A stretch of DNA of 64,000 bases from Dendrocalamus latiflorus (Eukaryota; Streptophyta; Magnoliopsida; Poales; Poaceae): NCBI GenBank assembly GCA_017311315.1, contig CM029669.1, positions 5,431,055 to 5,495,054 on the forward strand. The letters run 5' to 3'. Shown piece by piece: positions 47,541-59,133 of the stretch (position 1 is the stretch's first letter; every line of letters begins with the position of its first letter). Below the pieces are notes generated by a model. That model made no database searches. It was not told the origin of the DNA and saw nothing but the letters and a program-made list of their open reading frames with translations. Made by a program: the position numbers and the translations under genes.

Positions 47541-47759
47541 TTCACAACTCAGAACATAAATTGCAGAAAACTAGCCAAAAAAATATATTGCAGCCGGTTT
47601 GACCAGTGCTAAATCCTGTTAGACCGCTGGACCATTCGGTCCAACCAAAATAGACAGGCGGTTCAGCCGCTACTGCTGAACTTTCACTCGGCCATGCAAG
47701 TTCCAAGAGTTTTTTGTACGGATAATCCATTTTTATTTGAAATTACATAAATATACCCG
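47541..47759. other. Short piece resembling a SIRE-type LTR
   Basis: Carries CCGGTTTGACC, TTAGACCGCTGG and GGCGGTTCAGCCGC, degenerate forms of the LTR motif at 18379. No gene. Confidence 0.4.
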
Positions 47760-47789
47760 CGGGAAATTTTTTTACAAAAATAGGCTCTA

Positions 47790-47990
47790 GACGCCCCCCC
47801 ATTGGGTGACTACTGCCTTTCGCCCAACCGGGAGGCGACATTTAAGGAAGACATTTAAGGAATATGGGAACCGTTGAGCGAATCAATGCTGTCGCCTGAG
47901 CGTTGGGCGACTTCTTCCAGTCGCTGTACGGTTGGGCGACTGGAATTGCAGTCGCCCAACGGCAGGGCGACAGGGAGGGGGCTTTTTAAG
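47790..47990 (+). repeat. MULE left terminal repeat region
   Basis: The block at 47931-47972 (TTGGGCGACTGGAATTGCAG, GTCGCCCAACGGCAGGGCGAC) matches the reverse complement of 53270-53322. Further GTCGCC and GGGCGAC motifs occur from 47802. Confidence 0.7.
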
Positions 47991-48031
47991 GCAGCCCAAT
48001 CGGCCGCCCATTACCACCTACCACTTTTTTA

Positions 48032-48546
48032 CACTCATTCTGTGCATAGAGAAGAACCGAGAGAAGAAGAGGAGAGGAGGAAGGGGAAGAAAAGGAGGGG
48101 AGAAGAGAAGGAGAGGAGGACAGGGTTGGAGGAGGACACTCATTCTGCGCACAGAGAAGAACCGAGAGAAGAAGAGGAGAGGAGGAAGGGGAAGAAAAGG
48201 AGGGGGAGAAGAGAGGAAGGAGGGGAAGAAAAGGAGGGGAGAAGAGAAGGAGAGGAGGACAGGGTTGGAGGACGAGGTGAGGGAGAAAGGAGGAGTGGAA
48301 GCTATTTCATCCATTTGGATCCAGGTATGTTTTGATTATGTTGTATTTGCACTATTAGTTATATAAAATGTTGGTGTTAGTAAAAATTTTAGATGTAGAA
48401 AATGTAGTGAAAAGTTGTAGTATACATTTTGTAGTGTGGAACATTTTGTAGTATAGAAATATTAGCACCCTTTTTAGTATAGAAAGTGTAGTTTAGTGTT
48501 GTACGATGTTATTTGACATGTCGTAAATTTCAATCATACATGCAGG
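48032..48546 (+). other. MULE 5' leader: 104-bp purine duplication and a putative intron
   Basis: ACACTCATTCTG starts at 48032 and again at 48136, heading two purine-rich copies (GAGAAGAGGAGAGGAGGAAG). GGATCCAG|GTATGT at 48324 is a good splice donor and CATGCAG at 48540-48546 a good acceptor, 12 bases before the transposase ATG, so an intron in the 5' leader is likely. Confidence 0.55.
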
Positions 48547-48558
48547 CCTACATCATCA

Positions 48559-51225
48559 ATGGCCACTACATTGAGAGTGTATTACGGTGCTGGAATTATT
48601 CGTGAAGGTCCGAATGGTGTGGATTTGAGCGATTTTCCGCAAGTCACACTCGTACTTCCGGATGACGAGAATGCTCGAATGACAGATGTGCAGCATTGGC
48701 TGACCCAAAGTTTTTTATTGGACCCCGAGATGTGCAGCGTCGTCGTGCAAGGGCTTTGGAGCCGGTCTCCCACGGACATCAGATGGGAGTCGAAGACTTT
48801 GGTGCGCTCTGCTTCATGGAAGGGCTTTGTGCAAGGGTGCCGGCGACGTGGATACGAGTGTGTCCTGCTTGTGCAACCGTGCTCACTACAAGCAGCTGCG
48901 CAACCTCGTGTGTCTGCCCATGCTTCGGGAGGTGCTAGCAGCTCAGGCGGGCCGCACGTTGGCGGAGGTGATGAAGTTGCTCGTGATGAAGCCGATGCGG
49001 TACATGGAGGAGAGTTACAGCCGTCAAGCCATAGAAAGGGAACTGGGCAAACCTATGAAGGAGAGTATAATGAGTATATCGTGCAACAGATGGACTCTGA
49101 TGACCAGAGGGCATGGGATGAAGAGGAAGCTGTAGAGGAGGACGAGGAGGACAGTTCCGATGATGAAGAAGTTCCTATCCCCCAGGAATGGAACCGGTTT
49201 AATGCGGAGGGTGTTTCCGCACATGATGAGCATGAATCGCCATGGGAGTATCATGAGACAGAGGTTCGGTTGCATGCTATGTTTGCTGACAAGGAAGCGC
49301 TGCAGGATGCCATCAAGCTTTGGGCCCTTTCAATGCAGCGGACATTTCGCGTCGTCAAATCAAGCCAGGAGCAGTACACTGTGAAGTGCAAGCAAGCTGG
49401 TTGTCCTTGGAGGGTGCACGCACGTAGACCCAAGTATGAGACTCACTGGATTGTGTCCAAGGTGGAGCCGTACTCCTGCATTCTAAACACTGTCTTAGCG
49501 AGGCATCGTAACCTGACGTCCGGATTTATAGCCAATTTGATGTATAGGGAGATAGTGGAGAAGAAAGACATTGCGGCCACACATATTGTGGTAGCTATTG
49601 AGAATAAATTCAAGTGTAAGATTAGCTACGCGAAGGTGTGGCGTGCCAAGCAAAAGGCGTTGAAAAAACATTTTGGCACTTTCGAGGCGGCGTACGACAA
49701 CCTTCCTCGTATGCTTAAGGTGTTGCAGCAAAGGAACCCGGGCACGTACATCGCCGTGCACGACAAGCCGTCCATAAGTCCACCAGGATTTGCAGTGTTG
49801 CAGAGAGCATTGTTTGCATTTGGTGCTAGCATTGAAGCATTTAGGCACATGCTGCCAGTGATTTCAATTGACGGGACCTTCTTGACAGGCAAATACAAAG
49901 GGCAGATCCTGGCGGCTATAGGCGTTGACGGTAACAATCAAATATTGCCACTGGCCATTGCATTTGTGGAGAGTGAGAATTATGAGAGCTGGCTGTGGTT
50001 TCTCAAACATGTGAAGGCTGGAGTTGTAGGCACCCGTCCTGGTGTGTGCGTAATCTATGATCGCCACGCCGGTATTATAAAGGCTATAAGAAAACTTCAA
50101 GCAGACCCTAAGGAGACCTTTCCTTGGCCGGATATGAGGAACCGGTGGTGCAGTCGTCACTTAGGGGCAAACTTTTTCAAGCAATTCCCGAAACAATCTT
50201 TGATGAAGCTATTCAAGAGGCTGGCTAGGCAGAACCAGCAGAGAAAATTTGATGCTTTATGGGGGTTGTTAGATGAGCACACCAGGAAGAACGTCGAAGA
50301 GAGGAGCAAGGGGCCGGCCACTACTGGAGCGGCACAACCGCAATGCTTGCCAGCAATCGATGAGGCTAACCCAAGTGGTCCAAGAAGGCGGAGCTCACGA
50401 AACATCAAGTGCTTCTCGCAGTAGATCGAGGGGGAACCATTGGAGAAGTGGTCGCTGTTGCACGACACGGATGGCGCAAGATACAGAATAATGACAACTA
50501 ACCTTGCCGAGGTCTACAATTGGGTACTCAGGGGTCTCCGTTCTCAGCCCCTTGTCGCCATCGTGGAAGGTGTTTTTCACAGCACAATCCGCTACTTCAA
50601 GGAGAGGCACGCGAGTGCCGCACTTCATGCGGCCAATCCCGGAGCCCTGTATTCGTCAAAAATTACGGCGTACATGGAGACGAAGGCACAGAAGGGTCAA
50701 TTGCACACAGTGCATGTCATGGGCAACAGGGAGCATCGTTTCGAGGTGATACTCCGTGATACAGCTCGTTCACTTATTACTCACGAGGTATGCCTTGGAG
50801 ATCATGCAAACGAACCTAGCTGCACATGCAACAAGCTTAAGTTGTTACACAAGCCATGCTCTCATGTCCTCGCTACATGCGGGACCATGGGCATGGATCC
50901 TTCCAACTTCATGTCCGAGTACTTCTTTAAGGAGAGAATACTGCAAGCTTGGTGTGGGGAGCTCCGGGGGTTCAGGGTGGTGGGAAACTTCGCCACTTTG
51001 GACATTTCAGCGAGGACCTGGGTTCCGGATATTAACATGCTGAAGGGTGGGAAGGGTCGGCGACAGAGCCGATGTATTAGAAATGACATGGACAAATCAC
51101 AAGCTGGAACATCTGGTGCACTTTGTGGGCGATGCGGTCAGGAGGGGCACACAGCTAGACGATGCAAGCATGTCCTGATCAGTAGTTGTTGGAAACTACA
51201 GCTAAATTTCATGTACCATTTGTAA
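48559..51225 (+). pseudogene. mudrA-like: MURA-type MULE transposase with one nonsense codon
   Basis: An 888-codon frame broken only by TAG at 50422-50424 (codon 622); relatives have Trp in the motif FSQWIE, so it is probably TGG to TAG. Domains in order: N-terminal acidic region (residues ~190-225); MuDR DNA-binding domain with the C-x4-C zinc pattern KCKQAGCPWRVHA near 270-290; DDE core with ISIDGTFLTGKY (~435), IYDRHAGI (~495) and CSRHLGANFF (~530); after the stop, SWIM zinc finger CTC...CSH (~755-775); C-terminal zinc knuckle CGRCGQEGHTARRC. It would cut and join the element ends in the nucleus. The downstream frame could start at the TTG or at a later ATG, but would lack the DDE core. 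Single-base inactivation and otherwise intact frame suggest recent activity. Confidence 0.93.
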
Positions 51226-51375
51226 AACTTGTATGTTACATTCATTTTCTGTAATGTAGTTGGTGTTGTGCTGGTAGCTTAGTATTGCTCTGTTTACTTA
51301 GTTACTAGATGTATTTGATGTTCGTTAAAATGCTATAACAACCAATCCATGACATGCTTAACATGTATTTGCTGA

Positions 51376-51950
51376 GTGAGATGACAAAAGAGGCCAGCTT
51401 TGCCAGTGACATGGCATAACGGGGCAGCTTTGCTCAGTGAGATGACAAAAGAGGGCAGCTTTGCCCAGTGACATGACAAAATGAGGCAGCTTTGCTCAGT
51501 GAGATGACAAAAGAGGGCAGCTTTGCCCAGTGAGATGACAAAAGAGGGCAGCTTTGCCCAGTGACATGGCAAAACGAGGCAGCTTTACTCAGTGAGATGA
51601 CAAAAGAGGGCAGCTTTGCCCAGTGAGATGACAAAAGAGGGCAGCTTTGCCCAGTGACATGACAAAACGGGGCAGCTTTGCTCAGTGAGATGACAAAAGA
51701 GGGCAGCTTTGCCCAGAGAGATGACAAAAGAGGCTAGCTTTGCCCAGTGAGATGACAAAAGAGGGCAGCTTTGCCCAATGACATGACAAAACGGGGCAGC
51801 CTTGCTCAGTGAGATGACAAAAGAGGCCAGCTTTGCTCAGTGAGATGACAAAAGAGGGCTGCTTTGCCCAGTGAGATGACAAAAGAGGTCAGCTTTGCCT
51901 AGTGACATGACAAAAGAGGGCAGCTTTGCCCAGTGACCAAAAATAAATCA
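51376..51950. repeat. 31-bp minisatellite, about 18 copies
   Basis: Consensus AGCTTTGCCCAGTGAGATG followed by ACAAAAGAGGGC, repeated at exact 31-base steps with CTC/CCC and GAGATG/GACATG variants that alternate. Its complement is open in one frame throughout. It lies between the two MULE genes. Confidence 0.95.
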
Positions 51951-51968
51951 TATGCCTACCCTTCGCCT

Positions 51969-51975
51969 TATAAAT
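51969..51975 (+). promoter_or_regulatory. TATA box of the second MULE gene
   Basis: TATAAAT directly after the minisatellite and about 75 bases before the ATG at 52049. Confidence 0.55.
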
Positions 51976-52048
51976 TAAGGTGCAATGCATCTACAAGAGA
52001 ACACTACACAATCTAACACTATATCATACCTTCCTTCTCCACATCGAG

Positions 52049-52854
52049 ATGAACAACAAGCAGCTAAAGGAATGGCAGAAATTCGCGGACAACATACGGG
52101 AGAAAATTACAAAGAATAGGGAGGAGTCCCGCAAGAAGGCACAATGGGAGGAGACCCGCAAGATAGCAAGGGCTGCTGCGGCTCGCGAGGAACAAGCAAG
52201 GGCTGCTGCGGGTACAAGGTCTGTTCCCCGCAATGAGCGGCCGCGTAGCAACAACCCCATCCCGGACGTCCCCACCGAGCGTTCGCCACAACTCCCACCT
52301 GAGGGGGAGACACCCCCCTTTGTTGGTGCGGGGACACGTGCAAGTTCTTCAAATCCAAGGAACGCATCAGCCTAGGTATGCGTTACTGGGGTTGCGTAAA
52401 CTACTCCAGTAACTACCCAACCGCTGTTTTGACACCTCAACCTATCGGCAGCCGGTAATGACCACATGCACCATTTTCCCCTACCTTTTCTCCTTCACAG
52501 CACGCACTAACAATCTCTCCCCTGTATTTACAGTCTCCAGAGCCCCTGTGTGGCTACCGCAAATGGATCGATCTTGAGATCCACCCTGCGGACCAATGGA
52601 CCCTCGACTTCGAGGAGTGGAATGTCACACGGGACAAGGAGTTGCTGGAGGAGGAGCGCCGCAAGAACGAGCACACCCTGCGTATACAACGCGAGACGCA
52701 AGCTCATTTCGAAGCGTGCACGCGTAGGGAGCGGGAGGCTTGCGAGATGGAGCGCGAGAGAAAGAGGGAAATGGCGGCTAAGGCAAAAGAGGCCGCGGAG
52801 GAGTTCAACGTCGAGCGGGCAAGGAAGGAAAAGTGGCCCTGGTCCACACAGTAG
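52049..52854 (+). CDS. Second MULE gene, charged coiled-coil protein
   Basis: Exon 1 from ATG 52049 encodes about 108 residues, starting MNNKQLKEWQKFADNIREK, highly charged at first and then proline-rich. A donor TAG|GTATGC lies at 52376; the TAG in it would end the protein, so splicing may differ. A second frame follows the acceptor TTTACAG at 52527-52533: S-P-E-P-L-C-G-Y-R-K-W-I-D-L-E-I, then a long Glu/Arg/Lys-rich helix ending W-P-W-S-T-Q at 52851, stop at 52852. The CGY-x-KW-I-D pattern resembles the end of the GRF-type zinc region found in proteins linked to rice MULEs. Function unknown; no similarity to MURB is evident. Confidence 0.5.
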
Positions 52855-53261
52855 GTCGTATGAGCAGTTGGGTGGGTTAGTTGCATATCATGCTATATGA
52901 TATGCATGTAATAAATATGTACGCGGCATGTTACTCCCAACTGTATTATGAAGTTTATTTCTATTCAGATAAGCTTATTATCTCGTCTGTTCGCATTCAA
53001 TGATTCAGATATCAAGTCATTTAACAATATGAACATACCGGTTCTCTTCGTACACTAATTCTCGGTAACATTAAAATATCACTTACCACTGTATGTATTG
53101 AGCGTTCTACTGTCAATCGTTCTTAAAACATTTCCCAAATTTTTTTATGCACATACAACATCTAGTGAACATAAACTTTTATTACAACTACAACACATTT
53201 TTTCCCAGTTTAAAACTACAAAATTGACAAAACTCTAAAAAATCACGGGGGACTGAGTAAA

Positions 53262-53345
53262 GTCGCCCCCCTATTGGGCGACTGCACTACAAGTCGCCCA
53301 TCCATTGGGCGACTGCATGATAGTCGCCCAACAGGAAGACGACTC
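53262..53345 (-). repeat. MULE right terminal repeat region
   Basis: Four GTCGCCC/GGGCGAC motifs, inverted relative to the left end. Immediately inside it is AT-rich sequence without a gene (52855-53260). Confidence 0.7.
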
Positions 53346-53420
53346 ATTGCACCATGGGGGCCCACTCCCACGCGCCGCCTGCAAAGTACCAAGGCGGCGT
53401 GTTAAGAGGCTGGGTCCCGC

Positions 53421-53640
53421 GCGGGCACACCCGCGAGCGAGAAACACCAGAGGCTGGTTCCCGCGCGGGCACACCTGCGAGCGAGAAACACCAGAGGCTG
53501 GTTCCCGCGCGGGCACACCCGCGAGCGAGAAACACCAGAGGCTGTTTCCCGCGCGGGCACACCTGCGAGCGAGAAACACCAGAGGCTGGTTCCCGCGCGA
53601 GCACACCCGCGAGCGAGAAGCACCAGAGGCTGTTCCGCTG
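53421..53640. repeat. 44-bp tandem repeat, 5 copies
   Basis: GCGGGCACACCCGCGAGCGA followed by GAAACACCAGAGGCTGGTTCCCGC, starting at 53421, 53465, 53509, 53553 and 53597; the last diverges and merges into the next array. Confidence 0.95.
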
Positions 53641-54440
53641 CCACCGCTTCGAAGGGTAGGGGACAGAGTGCTTGCGCGTCTACTTCGACGTCTACTTCGA
53701 CTAGGCGCCAGCTCCGCCGCCACCGCTTCGAAGGGTAGGGGACGGAGCGCTCGTGCGTCTACTTCGGCGTCTACTTCGACTAGGCGCCAGCTCCGCTGCC
53801 ACCACTTCGAAGGGTAGGGGACGGAGCGCTCGCGCGTCTACTCCGACTAGGCACCAGCTCCGCTGCCACCACTTCGAAGGGTAGGGGACGGAGCGCTCGC
53901 ACGTCTACTTCGACTAGGCGCCAGCTCCGTCGCCACCACTTCGAAGGGTAGGGGACGGAGCACTTGTGCGTCTACTTCGACGTCTACTTCGACTAGGCGC
54001 CAGCTCCGCCGCCACCGCTTCGAAGGGTAGGGGACAGAGCGCTCGCGCGTCTACTCCGACTAGGCGCCAGCCCCGCTGCCACCGCTTCAAAGGGTAGGGG
54101 ACGGAGCGCTTGCACGTCTACTTCGACTAGGCGCCAGCTCCGCCACCACCGCTTCGAAGGGTAGGGGACGGAGCGCTCGCGCGTCTACTTCGGCGTCTAC
54201 TTCGACTAGGCGCCAGCTCCGCTGCCAGCACTTCGAAGGGTTTGGGACGGAGCGCTCGCGCGTCTACTCCGACTAGGCGCCAGCTCCACTGCCACCACTT
54301 CGAAGGGTAGGGGACGGAGCGCTCGCGCGTCTACTCCGACTAGGCGCCAGCCCCGCTGCCACCGCTTCGAAGGGTAGGGGACGGAGCGCTTGCGTGTCTA
54401 CTTCGACGTCTACTTCGACTAGGCGCCAGCTCCGCCGCCG
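53641..54440. repeat. 67/79-bp tandem array, left, about 11 copies
   Basis: Units contain CCACCGCTTCGAAGGGTAGG and GGACGGAGCGCTCGCGCGTC; 79-bp units carry one extra copy of the 12-base GTCTACTTCGAC. The same unit forms the array at 58728-59133 in the same orientation, beyond the gene between them. Confidence 0.95.
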
Positions 54441-54973
54441 CTTAGAGGGGATATCGGGCTGAGCGTGTGCGGTTATCGCAACTACGTGTATACCTCGATC
54501 ACACTGCCCCCGCAGGGCGCAACTCATCGCGTACGGGCGCGCATACAAACCCTCCGAGCTTACCATGGGACAATGTAGCCGGAGGGTGGCGATGTACTTC
54601 GCAAGATCTGGTCAAGACTGTTCTTTGTATTCGCTAAGGACGCTTACAAAGGCGCACAGACACCCCCGGTGCACCAGGCTGCTAGTCGGCAGGCTCATCC
54701 TTAACAGGCGCCCGCACCGTCCGTACCGAGGTCCCACTCAAAGACGCCCGAATCGCCCAGAAATCCAACGCTTCCTCGGCTCTTTGCCAGCGCCGAAGAC
54801 GCCGTCGGGTCGCGAGGTCGGAGATCAGCAGCCGGCCCCGGTTGGGTAGCTGCTTGGGACAAGGGGGCAGGAATCAGAACAGCGGAAAACAACTCCGTAT
54901 TTTTGCAAACACAAAACAAAGAAGACAACCAGGGCTTCGGTTACAACGCACACCAACACGCGACAACCTCCTA
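54441..54973. other. GC-rich non-coding segment
   Basis: No supported gene. It lies downstream of the transposon gene's stop codon and probably holds its 3' untranslated part. Confidence 0.4.
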
Positions 54974-57900
54974 TCACACCTGTGGATCCACGGTGTCCTC
55001 CGGAGCCGCGGCGCCATCGTCATCACGCCGGGGGACCTCGTCCAGAAACCGGCCAAGGTTCCCCTTGCCATACAAGTTGTTCCGTAGCTCGACTATGGCT
55101 GCGGCCTCGCCGCAGTATTCCCATATCCGCTCATGGAAGAACCTCACGGCACGGCGTACAGCTCGCACGGCGCCGGACATTACGTCGCCCCCCGCGGGCA
55201 TCTCTAGTGGGGATCGGCTAACCCCGCAACGTGCTCACAACCGCGGTGTCGCAGGAGCGCGCACGTTAGACACGATGCCACGTATGCGCAGTGACTGCCG
55301 AAGATCGCCGCGGCGCCACGCGCAACGCCGGCTGCCTCTCCAATCCACCGGAGTGACCGCGACAGGTCCTCGGGCCCGAAGGAGCGCTCTGGCACTTCGG
55401 CGACAAGCCCGTTGAGAGTGTCTTCCAGGGCCAGCATGGCGTCCCAGGTGGCTGCCGAAGCGTCGCCCAAGGCTTGATCTCGCTCCGCGAGAGCTCGATC
55501 ATGCTCCGCGAGAGAGGCAGCGATTTGTTGTACAAGGCCGTCCCGTTCTGAAGTAGCCTCTTGCCGCACCGCTTCCGCGGCCGAGGCTCGCGCCGCGGTG
55601 ACGAGCCCATCGGTGCGCGTCTTCATCTCCGCGCACTCCAACTCCAGGCAGCGTATACGAGCATCCTGGGCGGATCGCCCTTCCGCAGCTCCCTGCAGCT
55701 CTTCTTCGGCGGCCCGCAGCCTGCTCCGTATCGCTGCTCCCTCGCGGACGTGAGCACTTTGCAGGGCCTGGGCCAGCACGAGTGTCTGTGCGATGCAGGA
55801 GTTAGCAAACGCGAAGCGACTGCAAGGGGGTCTAAAAGACAGACGCTTACCCGCACCCCCGACACCTCCAATGCATCTCCAAGGCGCCCTGACCCATAGG
55901 TCTGCAACACCTGTTGTCCGATGCTGGAGGCCGCGTCTTCCGCAATTCCGCGCCATGCTCTCAAAGTATCCGGCGGAGGGACGAAGTCCGCCGGGCTTGG
56001 CCGCGCGGCACCTGTGTCGCTAGCACCGGGACCCCCGCGCTCAAGGAACGGTTCCTCCTCCGGGATAACTGTCGCTGCGAAGAGGGATTACACATGTCAT
56101 GAGGCGTTTAAAAAAAATCGAAGGAGTACCACCGTAACCTACCTTCGGTCGAGGGCATGGGGCTTCGCGGAGACATCTCCCTAGCCACGGGCGGGAACGA
56201 TTCCACTTTGGCCCCAACGGACGGAGCTGTCTCGGAAGGCCTGGGGACCACTGCGTCAGGACCTAGCGCCAACCGAGCCTGCGCCACGGTCACCGTGGCC
56301 CGAGGGGCTGGGAGGGCGCGGGGTGGAGGGACCTCGATGCTCGAAGCAGGGTCCCACAGGCTCCCAACACCGGTCGCCACAGCGAACCCTCGCGAAGTCC
56401 GCGGAAGGGAGGACTGCAGGCGCGCCCGCTTCGCTTGGGCGGAAGATACCGCTGCGGTACCCACCACAGAAGGGGCCCCTCCGGCTGCAGCATCCGCTGA
56501 AGGGGTCTCCGCAGCTACAACGATAGAAGTCAGGGACTTCACCCCCCACGACTTCCGCGGGGGTTACCCCCACCTTTGCGGGAGGCACCCCTGCCTCCGC
56601 AGGCGACACTTCGGCCTCAGCCGCCGCGGATAGCAAAGGCGGCGCTCCACACCCTCCCGTGGAGGGTAGCCCCGCCAAAGCCATGCTCGAAGACGAGGAC
56701 TCCACACCGGTGTCGCCAGCCGGCACCACCACCTGGGCAACGGTCGCGGGCAACAGGGCCCCCGCGGCGCGCCCTCCGCTGCCGGCGCCTTCGCCCTCAG
56801 TCTCCGCGCCCTCTAAATCTGAATCGACATACCTCGCCGACCCCAGGCTCACCGCGCCGGCAGGAGCAGCGGCAACCGCCGTACGGGCCGTGGTCGCGGT
56901 GCTCCGGGTCCTTTTGCGGGATGGCGCCTTCGTCTTCGCGGCACCATCATCCTCGTGTTGCTGGTCTGGAGGGGGGGCGATCTGGCACAGGAAGCCCGAA
57001 GGCCTCACACACGCGGTTTATCCGCCCCAATCCGGCCTCCGCAGTCGCAGCTGTGCGTTGCCCGTGCTCTCTGCCGGTGTATGGCCCGAGGAACACGCGC
57101 GCGGCGCGCTCCGTGTCCTCAAGGCGAGTCCCTGCCCCAGACGGCACATTTACATAAATGCAATACATACAGTTAAAGAGGAAGATATGGTTGAGACTTA
57201 CAAGGCCAATCGGCACGGGCAACGAGCAAACGGACGGGCGAACATTGTCATCCCGACGTTCACCGGCTGTGAAGCGCCAACCGTGGGAAAGCGGCGTTGC
57301 ACCGAGCATCATATACTCCTCGGCGAGGTCGCGCATATTGAAGCGGGCGGCGACCCCCACAAGTCTCCGCGCTCTCAGCTTATCTTCCTGGTCAAGCGCT
57401 AAGCCGGGGGTGGTCTTGAATGTAATCGGCCCGCCTACACATTCGAGGCCGCTGCCACTCGTCACACGATGGTAGAACCACCGCCTCGCCCAGTTGACCT
57501 CCCACTTCCCTCGGGTCGCGTTCGCAGGGAAGAGCTTCCCACATGACACCCGCAGGAGGAAGTTGACGCTGCCAAATTTCGACAGCGTACCATCCTTCCG
57601 CTCCTTCGGTTGGCACCGGGCCTCATGCAGATACACGAACAAGGAAGCACTGGGCCAACACCCCTCCGAGCGCAGGGCCCAGCTGTACACGGCGAGGCGA
57701 GCCACCGCGTTCGGAGTCAATTGTGACAACTCCAACTTGAAGGTCCGCAGCACCGCCCCGACAATTGCCGCAGACGGAATGCGAAGCCCGGCTTCGAAGT
57801 AGGCAACGAAGACGATCGCCTCCGACTTCCTAGGGTGCGGCTCCGTTTCGTCATCGGCGGGCAACCGCAAAGCGTGGCGATCTGATAGCTTCCCATCTCG

Positions 57901-58107
57901 CAGCAGCGACTGGATGGTGTCCTCCGTCACGAGCGTGTGGCCCAACTCGCCAGAGTATGGACCCTGACTCTTCTTCGCCGCCCACCACTTGTCTGCCGCC
58001 GGCGGATCGCGCTCCCCCAGCGTGTATTTCACCTCGAGAGGCGAGGACCGCCTGCGGATGGCGTAGCCGCCCACCTGAGTACGCTCGTCGCAACTCACCA
58101 TCAGCAT
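54974..58107 (-). pseudogene. 'Putative gypsy type transposon' (PF04195-type) gene, frame-disrupted
   Basis: Minus strand from ATG 58107 (frame open from 58275). The first ~250 residues have the pattern of PF04195 proteins: SPLEVKYTLGE, EAIVFVAYFEAGLRIPS, LELSQLTPNAVARLAVYSWA, and an F-Y-H-R segment. GTAAGT at 57201-57196 and GGGGCAG ending at 57132 suggest a 70-bp intron. A Ser/Ala/Pro-rich linker with a basic KAPSRKRTRS stretch follows (57000-56110), then a coiled coil (55780-55450, AEEELQGAAEGRSAQDARIR) and a C-terminal block (FFHERIWEYCGEAAAIVEL) ending at 54974. A stop at 55204 and a frameshift separate the last two. Such genes are frequent in rice; the molecular role is unknown. GC-rich codon use sets it apart from its surroundings. 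Confidence 0.75.
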
Positions 58108-58727
58108 CCACGAGGAACTCGGCGGCAGAAAAGGAGTGCAGGAACAGGGCGAGCGAATGCGAAAAGCAACGTGAACAACCAGAAAGCGCGAGAAGGCGTG
58201 GGCACCACACCACGGGGGGTTCTTAAAGGCCCCCCGCCTCCCAACGGTGAGCGACAACCGCTCGCCTCCCCACACGCGAAGCCGAAGCGTCGCGGCGGTC
58301 TACGTAGCCAGCATGCGACCGTGGTCGTACAGAGTCCTGTCACCACGTGACGCGTCACTAGCGTCCTGCCGCGTGTCGGTCCACGCAAGTAATAAACACA
58401 GGTCGTGCGACCCGGTATAGCCTTCGGCGCGCACCGGCGCGGCCCCCCTCGACCCTGGCCACACATGTCCGAAGGGACAACCGCAAGTCCGCGCGGTATG
58501 CGCAACCGAGGATCGGCGAGCAGCGCAACCGCTCGCAGTTGGTGGCGCGCGTTGGAAGGGGGGCAGCTAGCGGGCGGCATGTTGGCACACCAATCATGAC
58601 CCGCCGCGTGTTCATCCCGAATGGACAAGCGCGTACGGATATAGCAGCCCGACTGTGTCAGCCCGGGGGTCGGCGCGATTCCCGGAGCCATTAAAGCGCA
58701 CTACCAGAGGCGCTCACCCCAGCGAAC

Positions 58728-59133
58728 CCGCTGCCACCACTTCGAAGGGAAGGGGACGGAGCGCTCGCGCGTCTACTTTGACTAGGCGCTAGCTCCGCTG
58801 CCACCACTTCGAAGGGTAGGGGACGGAGCGCTCGCGCGTCTACTCCGACTAGGTGCCAGCTCCGCCGCCGCCACTTCGAAGCGTAGGGGACGGAGCGCTC
58901 GTGCGTCTACTTCGACTAGGCGCCAGCTCCGCTGCCACCGCTTCGAAGGGTAGGGGACGGAGCGCTCGCACGTCTACGTCGACTAGGCGCCAGCTCCACT
59001 ACCACCACTTCGAAGCGTAGGGGACGGAGCGCTCGCGCGTCTACTTCGACTAGGCGCCAGCTCCGCTGCCACCACTTCGAAGGGTTTGGGGACGGAGCGC
59101 TCGCGCGTCTACTTCGATTGGGTGCCAGCTCCG
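58728..59133. repeat. 67-bp tandem array, right, about 6 copies
   Basis: Same unit as 53641-54440 (CCACCACTTCGAAGGGTAGG, GGAGCGCTCGCGCGTCTACT), same orientation. The last unit ends at the CACCGCTCAGCATCC junction. Confidence 0.95.

Larger units (their letters stand above)
47760..53350 (+). mobile_element. Autonomous-type Mutator-like element (MULE), inactivated
   Basis: GC-rich ends built of GTCGCCCAA/TTGGGCGAC repeats face each other in inverted orientation (47790-47990 and 53262-53345). Between them lie a MuDR-type transposase gene, a 31-bp minisatellite and a second gene with its own TATA box. This is the layout of a two-gene MULE. The transposase has a single nonsense codon, otherwise it reads whole. 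Exact ends and the 9-bp duplication could not be fixed by eye. Confidence 0.85.

Noticed and set aside
51376..51950. CRISPR-like array
   Set aside because: Units are head-to-tail with no unique spacers, and the context is a plant transposon.
55204..57402. Long plus-strand frames opposite the PF04195-type gene
   Set aside because: They are shadows of the minus-strand coding sequence; they are arginine/proline-rich with no motif.
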